NCBI GenBank assembly: GCA_934845495.1
Contig: CAKWRB010000004.1
Coordinates: 1 to 26,178, forward strand
Direction of reading: 5' to 3'
Source: an uncultured bacterium
Lineage (GTDB): Bacteria > Bacillota > Clostridia > Oscillospirales > Ruminococcaceae
DNA length: 26,178 bases
Part shown: piece by piece, positions 1 to 6,308 of the stretch
Layout of the letters: each line of letters starts with the position of its first letter
How positions within the stretch are numbered: the first letter of the stretch is position 1
Position numbers and translations under genes: made by a program
Notes under the pieces: model-generated
What the model saw: the letters and a program-made list of their open reading frames with translations, nothing else
What the model was told of the DNA's origin: nothing
Databases searched by the model: none

Positions 1-60
1 CCAGTCGTAACCCCCTGGGGCCCTATGCAGTAATATGTCTGCCCCCGCAGTTTTCTCCGA

Positions 61-95
61 TCGCCCTCCGCCCCTTGGATGGAGGGCGATTTTTT
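61..95 (+). terminator. Rho-independent terminator of a gene upstream of the window
   Basis: Arms TCGCCCTCC (61-69) and GGAGGGCGA (81-89) pair perfectly and are followed by six T (90-95). It probably ends a transcript entering from the left. No coding sequence was recognised in 1-60. Confidence 0.8.
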
Positions 96-135
96 GTCTT
101 TCGATCGGCTCAAAGGGTCAAAGAGGGCTTCCCGG

Positions 136-164
136 TTGCCAAATGTCAAGGTTTGATGTATGAT
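136..164 (+). promoter_or_regulatory. Putative sigma-A promoter of the decarboxylase-like gene
   Basis: TTGCCA (136-141), a 17-base spacer and TATGAT (159-164) fit a housekeeping promoter. Transcription would start near 171, which excludes the in-frame ATG at 160 and supports the start at 199. Confidence 0.55.
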
Positions 165-198
165 AGGCGCAGAATTTCACCCGAAAGGCAGGAACACC

Positions 199-1551
199 AT
201 GAACAAAACCCTCACCCCCCTGTTCGATGCCATCGAGGCACTGCGCCGGCAGGATTTCTCCCGCTTCCACACCCCTGGTCACAAGGGCAGTGCCCTGGGC
301 TTCCTCTCGGCAGTCACCCCCTGGGACTTCACCGAGGTTCGGGGCGCCGACAGCCTCTTTGAAGCCGATGGCCCCATCTCCGAAACCGAGCGCCTCTACA
401 CCGGGTTCTGCGGCACCGCCGGCAGCTTCCTCAGTGCCGGAGGCAGCACCCTGTGCATCCAGGCCATGCTCCGGCTGGTACAGCCCCTGGGCCAGAAGAT
501 CCTCATCGGGCGCAACGCCCACGGCTCGGCGGTGTCTGCCATGGCCTTGCTGGGGCTCACCCCGGTGTGGCTCTGCCCGGAAACCGGCACCGACCTGCTC
601 CCCGCCCCCATCACCCCTGCCCAGGCCGAGGCTGCCCTTGCCCGGCACCCCGATGCAGCGGCGGTGTATGTCACCTCCCCAGACTACTTCGGCAAGCTCA
701 CCGACATCGCCGGCCTCTCAGAGGTCTGCCGCCGGTACGGTGTGCCGCTGCTGGTGGACAATGCCCACGGGGCGGAGCTGTTCTTCACCGACGGCGCCCG
801 GCACCCCATGCAGCTGGGGGCGGATCTCTGCTGTGACAGCCTGCACAAGACCCTGCCGGTGCTCACCGGCGGCGCCATGCTCCATGTGGGGGACACCGCC
901 CTGGCCCGGAAGTCCGGCTTTGCCGCCAGCGCCAAGGAGGCCATGCACCTCTTTGGTTCCACCAGCCCCAGCTATCTGGTGATGCTCTCGATGGACACCC
1001 TGCTCCCCAGCCTGTACGACGGCACCATCCGCCGGGAGGTCGGCGAAACTGCCGCCCGGGTCGCCGCCCTGCGGAGCCTGGCAGCCGGCTACGGCTTCCT
1101 CTTGCCCGAAGGCGAAACGCTCCCCACCCGGCTCACCCTGATCTTTTCGGCGCTGGGCTGCACCCGGCAGGAGTTTGATGCCGCCTGCACCGCCGCCGGG
1201 GTGGAACCGGAGTACCTGGCCGACCACGCCTGCGTGTTCCTCTGCTCCGCCCGGAACCGGGAGGAGGATTTCCGCCGCCTGGAAACGCTGATCCGCACCC
1301 TGCCCCGCCGGGCGGCGCTGCAGGTGGAAACCGGCTTCCACCTGCCCGAACCGGTCTGTCCGCCCCGGGAGGCGATCCTCTCCCCCCACCGCACCCTTCC
1401 GCTGGCCGAGGCCGAGGGCCGGGTGGCAGCCGGGGTCATCAGCCGCTGTCCGCCTGGGATCCCGCTGGTGATGCCCGGCGAACGGCTGGATAAAAATATC
1501 CTGGCCGATCTAAATAAGTATGGTATTTTGCAGGTGGATGTGTTAGAATAA
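199..1551 (+). CDS. Orn/Lys/Arg decarboxylase family PLP enzyme (YaaO/SpeA-like)
   Basis: A 450-residue fold-type I PLP enzyme, expected in the cytoplasm. Family motifs are visible: TPGHKG at residues 25-30, the cofactor-contacting D187-N-A-H190-G, and the Schiff-base lysine K217 in SLHKTLPVLTGG. The length matches short Bacillus YaaO/SpeA-type enzymes rather than the 700-residue enterobacterial decarboxylases. The start at 199 has an AGGCAGG ribosome site seven bases upstream and lies downstream of the predicted promoter; an upstream in-frame ATG at 160 overlaps the -10 box. In Bacillus the homologue yaaO begins the cluster yaaO-tmk-yaaQ-yaaR-holB-yaaT, and here the same order is kept without tmk and yaaR. 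The substrate (arginine, lysine or ornithine) cannot be read from sequence; members of this short group are often named arginine decarboxylase without proof. Confidence 0.88.
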   Translation: MNKTLTPLFDAIEALRRQDFSRFHTPGHKGSALGFLSAVTPWDFTEVRGADSLFEADGPISETERLYTGFCGTAGSFLSAGGSTLCIQAMLRLVQPLGQKILIGRNAHGSAVSAMALLGLTPVWLCPETGTDLLPAPITPAQAEAALARHPDAAAVYVTSPDYFGKLTDIAGLSEVCRRYGVPLLVDNAHGAELFFTDGARHPMQLGADLCCDSLHKTLPVLTGGAMLHVGDTALARKSGFAASAKEAMHLFGSTSPSYLVMLSMDTLLPSLYDGTIRREVGETAARVAALRSLAAGYGFLLPEGETLPTRLTLIFSALGCTRQEFDAACTAAGVEPEYLADHACVFLCSARNREEDFRRLETLIRTLPRRAALQVETGFHLPEPVCPPREAILSPHRTLPLAEAEGRVAAGVISRCPPGIPLVMPGERLDKNILADLNKYGILQVDVLE

Positions 1552-1600
1552 AGGCACAGGAGGGGCTGATTTTTCCCAAAAAAACAGCGGCCCCGTCCAG

Positions 1601-1626
1601 CTGTCCGCCGGCTCCCGGCCGGACAG
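1601..1626. other. Strong hairpin just upstream of darA
   Basis: CTGTCCGCCGG (1601-1611) pairs with CCGGCCGGACAG (1615-1626) with one bulged base. No T-run follows. It ends six bases before the darA ribosome site AAGGGAGG (1633-1640), so it would lie in the leader of a read-through mRNA; a processing or stabilising role is inference. Confidence 0.45.
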
Positions 1627-1648
1627 TGTATTAAGGGAGGCAGATGTT

Positions 1649-1972
1649 ATGAAACTTATTATTGCAATCGTTTCCAATGATGACGCCAATAAGGTCCAGT
1701 CCGAGCTGACCAAGAATGGTTTCTCCATCACCAAGCTGGCTACCACCGGTGGTTTCCTCATGAGCGGAAACACCACCCTGATCTGTGGTACACAGGACGA
1801 AAAGGTGGATCTGGCCATCTCCATCATCGGTGAATACAGCAAGAAGCGCACCCAGATGGTACCCTCTACCGCTTCCTACGGCGTAGGTATGTACACCTCG
1901 TTCCCGGTGGAAGTAACCGTAGGCGGTGCCACCATCTTTGTTCTGGATGTGGAACGCTTTGAAAAGCTGTAA
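1649..1972 (+). CDS. darA: Cyclic-di-AMP receptor DarA/PstA (YaaQ), PII-like
   Basis: A 107-residue PII-like signal protein that, in Bacillus, Staphylococcus and Listeria relatives, binds the second messenger cyclic-di-AMP as a trimer. It runs collinear with B. subtilis DarA over its whole length. Recognisable segments are the start MKLIIAIV, KLATTGGFLMSGNTT around residues 29-43, KRTQM near residue 68, and the C-terminal PVEVTVGGATIFVL. The ribosome site AAGGGAGG lies eight bases before the ATG. It is followed after about 20 bases by holB and then ricT, the conserved Firmicutes order. Downstream partners of DarA are still poorly defined, so its output here is unknown. The family assignment is firm. 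Confidence 0.95.
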   Translation: MKLIIAIVSNDDANKVQSELTKNGFSITKLATTGGFLMSGNTTLICGTQDEKVDLAISIIGEYSKKRTQMVPSTASYGVGMYTSFPVEVTVGGATIFVLDVERFEKL

Positions 1973-1993
1973 CCCGGACCGAGGGATTTGAGT

Positions 1994-2926
1994 TTGCAGC
2001 CCCGGTTCTGTTATAACACAAGAGCTCAGGAAACGCTCGCCGCCTTTGTGAACGGCGGGCGTTTTCCGCATGCCCTGCTGCTGGAGGGGCCTTCTGGCAG
2101 CGGCCGGCGCACCTTTGCCCGGGAGATCGCCGCGGCGCTGTTCTGCCGGGGCGAGGAAAAGCCCTGTGGGGTCTGTTCCCAGTGCCGCAAAGTACTGGAG
2201 CAGAACCACCCCGATGTGGAGTATTACGGCGGCGATGGCGGCCGGCGCAGCTTCCACATCGATGCCATCCGCCAGCTGCGGCAGAATGCCTGGCTGCTCC
2301 CCGGCGAAGCCCCCTGCCGGGTGTGTGTGCTGTGCGGCGCCGAGAATATGACCGATCAGGCCCAGAACGCCCTGCTCAAGATCCTGGAGGAGCCGCCGGA
2401 ACACACCGTGTTTATCCTCACGGCAGAAAACCGCTCCATGCTCCTGCCCACCATTCTCTCCCGGGTGCAGACCCTCCGGCTGGAGGCGCTCACCCCGGAG
2501 GAGATCCTGCCGGTGCTGCGCCAGCGCTGCCCCAACACCCCCGAGGAGCAGCTTCGCTGGGCGGCGGAAACTGCCGACACCATCGGCGCCGCCCTGGCCC
2601 TTCTGGTGGATAGCGGCCTGCAAAAGCATGCCCAGCTGGCTGGCCAGCTGCTCACCCTGCTCAGCCAGGGCAGCGAATACGAGCTGCTGGCAGCTGTGGA
2701 ACCGGTCAGCCGCAAACGGGACGACCTTCTGGAGGTCTGCACCCAGCTGCGGCAGCTGCTGGCGACGGAACTCATCCGGGCGGCATCGGGCGGCGAAAGC
2801 CGATTTTCGACCCGGCGGCTCACCCGGATGCTGGAGGCCCTGGACGATCTGCTCCCCCGCCTCCGGCAGAACGGCAACACCCTTCTGCTCTCCACCCTGC
2901 TGGTGCTGCGCCTTTCCCAGGCATAG
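1994..2926 (+). CDS. holB: DNA polymerase III subunit delta' (clamp loader)
   Basis: Delta' subunit of the clamp-loader complex, which opens the sliding clamp and loads it on primed DNA. This 310-residue AAA+ protein has a degenerate P-loop GPSGSGRRT (arginine in place of the usual lysine), a four-cysteine zinc module (C-X6-C-X2-C-X2-C in FCRGEEKPCGVCSQC), and the typical segment LLKILEEPPEHTVFILTA followed by ILSRVQ, where many homologues have SRCQ. Both TTG 1988 and TTG 1994 are in frame. I chose 1994 because GAGGGA (1981-1986) is then seven bases away, whereas 1988 would leave about two. It lies between darA and ricT, as in Bacillus, and is probably cotranscribed with them. The lost lysine suggests a non-hydrolysing clamp-loader subunit, which is common for delta'. 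Confidence 0.92.
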   Translation: MQPRFCYNTRAQETLAAFVNGGRFPHALLLEGPSGSGRRTFAREIAAALFCRGEEKPCGVCSQCRKVLEQNHPDVEYYGGDGGRRSFHIDAIRQLRQNAWLLPGEAPCRVCVLCGAENMTDQAQNALLKILEEPPEHTVFILTAENRSMLLPTILSRVQTLRLEALTPEEILPVLRQRCPNTPEEQLRWAAETADTIGAALALLVDSGLQKHAQLAGQLLTLLSQGSEYELLAAVEPVSRKRDDLLEVCTQLRQLLATELIRAASGGESRFSTRRLTRMLEALDDLLPRLRQNGNTLLLSTLLVLRLSQA

Positions 2927-2961
2927 CGGCCAACCCACCCATTTCCCGAAAAGGAGGATTT

Positions 2962-3807
2962 ATGGCAACAGTTGTAGGCGTGCGGTTCAAAACCGTAGGC
3001 AAAGTATATTATTTCGATCCGGCTGGTAAGGACTACCCCCTGGGCAGCCGGGTCATCGTGGAAACTTCCCGGGGCATCGAGTGCGGCGAAGTGGCCATGA
3101 AAAACCGGGAGGTCCCGGATGACAGCGTGGTCAACCCCCTCAAAACGGTGATTCGGGCCGCCACCGCCGAAGATCTCCAGCGGCTGGAAGACAACCGCCG
3201 CAAGGAGCAGTCAGCAGCGGAGATCTGCCGCGAAAAGATTCAGAAGCACGGCCTGGAGATGAAGCTGGTCAATGTGGAGTACACCTTTGACGGCAGCAAG
3301 ATCCTGTTCTACTTCACCGCCGATGGCCGGGTGGACTTCCGGGAGCTGGTCAAGGATCTGGCTTCGGTGTTCCGCACCCGCATCGAGCTGCGGCAGATCG
3401 GAGTCCGGGACGAAGCCAAAATGCTGGGCGGCCTGGGCATCTGCGGGCGCCCCTTCTGCTGCTCCACCTTCCTGGGGGATTTCCAACCCGTCTCGATCAA
3501 GATGGCCAAGGAGCAGGGTCTCTCCCTCAACCCCGGCAAGATCTCCGGCGCCTGCGGGCGGCTGATGTGCTGCCTGAAGTATGAGCAGGAAGCCTACGAA
3601 GATCTGATCCGCCACACCCCCAAGGTGGGCTTCCATGTCTCCACACCGGATGGCGAAGGCACCGTCGTGGAGGTAAGCCTGCTCACCGGTATGCTCAAGG
3701 TGCGCCTCTCCTCCGGAGACAGCACCACCGAAAACTATTACAGCAAGTCGGAGGTCCGGGTGCTGCGCAACCGCCGCCCCCGCACAGAAGAATCCACCGA
3801 AGCATGA
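2962..3807 (+). CDS. ricT: PSP1-domain protein RicT (YaaT)
   Basis: A 281-residue PSP1-domain protein. In B. subtilis RicT (YaaT) forms the Y-complex with RicA and RicF, binds [4Fe-4S] clusters, and promotes RNase Y-dependent maturation of operon mRNAs and phosphorelay activity. The sequence aligns with RicT throughout, including FYFTADGRVDFRELVKDLA, ELRQIGVRDEAKMLGG and LSLNPGKISG. The cysteine groups C161, C166, C167 and C198, C203, C204 are all present, so cluster binding is likely. The start has an excellent ribosome site AAGGAGG (2951-2957) four bases before the ATG. It is the last gene of the darA-holB-ricT run and ends just before a terminator. No ricA or ricF homologue is in this window. 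Confidence 0.94.
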   Translation: MATVVGVRFKTVGKVYYFDPAGKDYPLGSRVIVETSRGIECGEVAMKNREVPDDSVVNPLKTVIRAATAEDLQRLEDNRRKEQSAAEICREKIQKHGLEMKLVNVEYTFDGSKILFYFTADGRVDFRELVKDLASVFRTRIELRQIGVRDEAKMLGGLGICGRPFCCSTFLGDFQPVSIKMAKEQGLSLNPGKISGACGRLMCCLKYEQEAYEDLIRHTPKVGFHVSTPDGEGTVVEVSLLTGMLKVRLSSGDSTTENYYSKSEVRVLRNRRPRTEESTEA

Positions 3808-3811
3808 TTTC

Positions 3812-3845
3812 ACCCCGGAAGGCTCCCTGCTTTCCGGGGTTTTTC
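3812..3845 (+). terminator. Rho-independent terminator of the darA-holB-ricT operon
   Basis: ACCCCGGAA (3812-3820) pairs with TTCCGGGGT (3832-3840), followed by a T-run to 3845. It begins four bases after the ricT stop codon. Confidence 0.88.
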
Positions 3846-3862
3846 TGTCTCTGAATCAAACA

Positions 3863-3894
3863 AAAACAGCGGATGCCCGGGCATCCGCTGTTTT
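3863..3894. terminator. Perfect 32-bp palindrome, probable bidirectional terminator
   Basis: The palindrome centres between 3878 and 3879, with outer AAAACAGC and GCTGTTTT and inner GGATGCCC/GGGCATCC. Read leftward it gives a hairpin then a T-run, 30 bases after the permease stop. Read rightward it gives four T. It separates two convergent genes. Confidence 0.82.
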
Positions 3895-3924
3895 GATTGG
3901 TTGAATTGATTGTTCTGATGAAAA

Positions 3925-5358
3925 TCAGAAGGGGCGCCAGCCGAATTCGGTCAGGCAGAACATGATCACGAAGCCCAGTGCTACGAAGCAGAGCATCTTG
4001 GGCAGTGCCCACTTGGCCCACTTGGGGAAGGGCAGACCTGCTGTTACGCAGGAGCCCGCGGTCCAGCCCAGCATGGGGGATATCATGTTGGAGAAGCCGT
4101 CACCATACTGGAAGGCCTGTACAGCCAGCTCGGGCATCAGGCCCAGCGCCTCGGATACAGGCTGCAGAATGGGCACCAGAATCGCCGCCTTGGAAGTAGC
4201 CGAGGGGATCAGCAGATTCAGCACCGAGATCACGGCAGTCATACCGACGCTGGCCACCGAGCGGGGCAGATCCATCAGCGGAGCGGTGAGGAAGTGTACA
4301 ATAGTGTGCAGGATATTGCCCTGGGTCAGGATCAGGCTCATGCAGTTGGCAAGGCCGATGACAAAGGCTACAAAGGCCATGCTGGCCAGACCCTTGCCGA
4401 ACTCGTTGCCGATCTTATCGAAGGAGAACCCGCCGATAAAGCCGCATACCACAGCGGTGAGCACAGCCATGGCAACCATCAGCTTAAAGGTCAGCGAGGT
4501 GTCGTTGGTGATCATCGGATAACCCACCATGATCACATACTGCAGCAGATAGATGATGAGGATCAGGACAGTGCGGCCAGAGAGCTTTACTTCCTTGAGC
4601 ATAGCAGCCTCTTCCGAAGCCACATCACCGCCCTCATCAGGGCGCCAGCCCTCGCTCCACATGGGCGAAAGAGTGGGATCCTTGCGGATCTTCTTGACAT
4701 AGCGCAGCAGGAAGAACAGACCCACCAGCATAAAGATGTTCATCGAGATGAACATGGTGAAGAAGGCACCGTAGATCTGTACGCCCATCATCATCTGGGT
4801 GGTAGCCTGCTTGGTGGGGCCGGTACCGAAGCCGATGAGGGTGGCATAGGTGGAAACACCCATGGCCACGATGGGGTCGAGCTTGAGCTTCTTGGCAAAC
4901 ATCACGCCGATGGGCACGATGGCGATGAGGGCATCCGAACCGCCGAATGCGCCCAGATAAACCATCAGGCAGAACATCACGCTGATGAGGATCGATTCGT
5001 CCTTGTCCTTGAGCTTGTAGATCGCCCAGTTCATGAATTCATCGAAGGCACCAGTGCCCATGACAATGGCCACAGTGGCACCGGAAATCATAACAGTCCA
5101 GCCGACGAGCGACGAGTTCACCATGCCGTCGATGAGCAGCAGCATCACCTTCAGGGGACTGACCGGGGTCTGAGCGTCCAGATAGACGAACTGATCACCG
5201 AGGATCTTTCCGGTGGCGGGGTCGGTCATGAACTGACCAGCGGGGATCAGATAGGTCAGCAAACTGCTCAGAAACAGCAGACCGATCATGATCCAGAACA
5301 GGTGAGGCATCTTAAAGCCCTTTTTTACCTTCTTTGGCTCTTTGGTTGCAGCAGCCAT
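3925..5358 (-). CDS. YfcC/DcuC-superfamily permease
   Basis: A 477-residue polytopic inner-membrane transporter with about a dozen hydrophobic segments, starting at LFWIMIGLLFLSSLLTYLIPAG. YfcC/C4-dicarboxylate-carrier features include LIPAGQF after the first membrane helix, GAFGGSDALIAIVPIG, and the late IPSATSKAAILVPILQP. A positively charged N-terminus (KEPKKVKKGFK) points inward. The ATG at 5358 has AAAGGAG eleven bases away; the in-frame GTG four codons upstream overlaps that ribosome site and is unlikely to be used. The substrate is not determinable: the superfamily includes dicarboxylate and amino-acid carriers, and this member has no metabolic neighbour that helps. It is transcribed alone, convergent with ricT. 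Confidence 0.85.
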   Translation of the reverse strand: MAAATKEPKKVKKGFKMPHLFWIMIGLLFLSSLLTYLIPAGQFMTDPATGKILGDQFVYLDAQTPVSPLKVMLLLIDGMVNSSLVGWTVMISGATVAIVMGTGAFDEFMNWAIYKLKDKDESILISVMFCLMVYLGAFGGSDALIAIVPIGVMFAKKLKLDPIVAMGVSTYATLIGFGTGPTKQATTQMMMGVQIYGAFFTMFISMNIFMLVGLFFLLRYVKKIRKDPTLSPMWSEGWRPDEGGDVASEEAAMLKEVKLSGRTVLILIIYLLQYVIMVGYPMITNDTSLTFKLMVAMAVLTAVVCGFIGGFSFDKIGNEFGKGLASMAFVAFVIGLANCMSLILTQGNILHTIVHFLTAPLMDLPRSVASVGMTAVISVLNLLIPSATSKAAILVPILQPVSEALGLMPELAVQAFQYGDGFSNMISPMLGWTAGSCVTAGLPFPKWAKWALPKMLCFVALGFVIMFCLTEFGWRPF

Positions 5359-5470
5359 GTTGAAAATCACTCCTTTGGTTTTTGCACCGCACAGGGACTT
5401 CCAGCGCTTTGTTCCGGGGGTCGCCGGCCGCTCCTACTGCAACGGTTTCTGCGGCAGTCCGACAAATTAT

Positions 5471-5500
5471 GCAGATCTGCCTGATATAAAGATAATTATA
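5471..5500 (-). promoter_or_regulatory. Putative -10 box and palindrome upstream of the permease gene
   Basis: On the minus strand, TATAAT (5500-5495) lies about 130 bases before the permease ATG; no convincing -35 was seen. The 10-bp palindrome GCAGATCTGC (5471-5480) would sit near the start of the transcript and could be an operator. Confidence 0.35.
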
Positions 5501-5663
5501 GCGTATACCAAATTGAAAATCCATACGCATTATTCATAGGAATTTAATAATTTTTAAGGAACATCTGCCAAAACTTGTTTTCTGTTCATCTACATTTGCC
5601 AGTCAGACTGAACCCAGGCTTAAATATTTATATAAATTTTACTTTGGGCAGGGCATTTCGCCC

Positions 5664-5692
5664 TTGCATTTTAAGCGGCATATTGTTACAAT
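5664..5692 (+). promoter_or_regulatory. Promoter of the ferredoxin gene
   Basis: TTGCAT (5664-5669), a 17-base spacer and TACAAT (5687-5692) form a near-consensus sigma-A promoter, with a leader of roughly 25 bases before the ferredoxin start. The gap 5359-5722 is otherwise AT-rich leader and promoter DNA for the two divergent genes. Confidence 0.65.
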
Positions 5693-5722
5693 AAAGTTGC
5701 ATCAAAAGGAGGTGTATTTCCC

Positions 5723-5893
5723 ATGGCATACAAGATTACTGACGCTTGCATCAGCTGCGGCGCTTGCGAGGCTGAGTGCCCCGTATCCGCTATCTCTGAG
5801 GGCAACGGCAAGTACGAGATCAACGCTGACACCTGCATCGAGTGCGGTGCCTGCGCCGGCGTTTGCCCGGTAGGCGCTCCCGTTGCTGAATAA
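5723..5893 (+). CDS. Clostridial-type 2[4Fe-4S] ferredoxin
   Basis: A 56-residue low-potential electron carrier of anaerobic metabolism, serving enzymes such as pyruvate:ferredoxin oxidoreductase and hydrogenase. The two cluster-binding motifs are complete: C9-X2-C12-X2-C15-X3-C19-P and C38-X2-C41-X2-C44-X3-C48-P. Length and spacing match the classical Clostridium pasteurianum type. A ribosome site AAAGGAGG (5705-5712) lies ten bases before the ATG. It is a single-gene unit with its own promoter and a strong terminator, as expected for a highly expressed housekeeping ferredoxin. Which oxidoreductase it serves cannot be said from this window. Confidence 0.96.
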   Translation: MAYKITDACISCGACEAECPVSAISEGNGKYEINADTCIECGACAGVCPVGAPVAE

Positions 5894-5923
5894 GCTGCGT
5901 TTGGCTCAAACCGAAAAGCACAG

Positions 5924-5960
5924 AAAAGCACGGCTGGGATTTTTCCCACCGTGCTTTTTT
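5924..5960 (+). terminator. Rho-independent terminator of the ferredoxin gene
   Basis: AAAAGCACGG (5924-5933) pairs with CCGTGCTTTT (5949-5958) and the T-run continues to 5960. It begins 30 bases after the ferredoxin stop. Confidence 0.9.
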
Positions 5961-5964
5961 GCGT

Positions 5965-5990
5965 CCCTGCGGGGAGCAATTCTCTGGCGA
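5965..5990 (-). repeat. Dispersed intergenic repeat, copy A
   Basis: Reads on the minus strand as TCGCCAGAGAATT followed by the core GCTCCCCGCAGGG. The same arrangement recurs at 9529-9556 and 12554-12583, and the core also at 6225-6237 and 11853-11865. Confidence 0.7.
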
Positions 5991-6253
5991 TCTCCGCAAA
6001 GGCAAATCGAACCGACAAATTCCCCTATCCCCACAAACGCCCCGTGGCCTACGGCACAAACCGGCTTACGCCGGCCGCTGTGGCGGGAATTCCGCTTCGC
6101 TTTGCTCACTCAAATGTGGTAGGAACCTACGGTTCCCCCACAAACGCCCCCTCCCTGGCCGATTCCACTTAGGTTTTCTGGGAAATGCCAAGGAATTGCC
6201 CACCGCCAGGTGTGCCAAGGAGCTGCTCCCCGCAGGGGCGCCGCCAGGCGCAG
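5991..6253. repeat. Non-coding repeat-rich spacer between ferredoxin and clpB, with repeat copy B
   Basis: No gene is supported here. The stretch holds repeat core copy B (GCTCCCCGCAGGG, 6225-6237), inverted relative to copy A. It also has two GC-rich phrases of the type CCCCACAAACGCCCC (near 6026 and 6136), the second of which recurs at about 9558-9583. Copies A and B could be the imperfect ends of one roughly 270-base unit. Confidence 0.5.
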
Positions 6254-6290
6254 AAAAGCCCCGGCTGGGCGTGATGCCAGTCGGGGCTTT
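6254..6290 (-). terminator. Terminator of clpB
   Basis: AAAAGCCCCG (6254-6263) pairs with CGGGGCTTT (6282-6290), with a short inner stem. Read leftward it follows the clpB stop by about 20 bases. T-runs occur on both sides, so it may work in both directions. Confidence 0.75.
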
Positions 6291-6308
6291 TTCTTGTTTT
6301 ACAGGGGA

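Noticed and set aside
160..198. Upstream in-frame ATG of the decarboxylase-like gene
   Set aside because: It overlaps the predicted -10 box, has no ribosome site, and the added residues do not resemble the family; ATG 199 is used instead.
1631..2938. Long minus-strand open frame opposite darA and holB
   Set aside because: It is a shadow of two firmly identified genes in GC-rich DNA, with no start signal or family similarity.
4294..5484. Long plus-strand open frame with many histidines
   Set aside because: It is the antisense of the permease gene; its odd composition comes from reversed membrane-protein codons.
5965..6253. CRISPR array
   Set aside because: The repeats are few, inverted and unevenly spaced, without the regular direct repeat-spacer pattern, and no cas gene is present.
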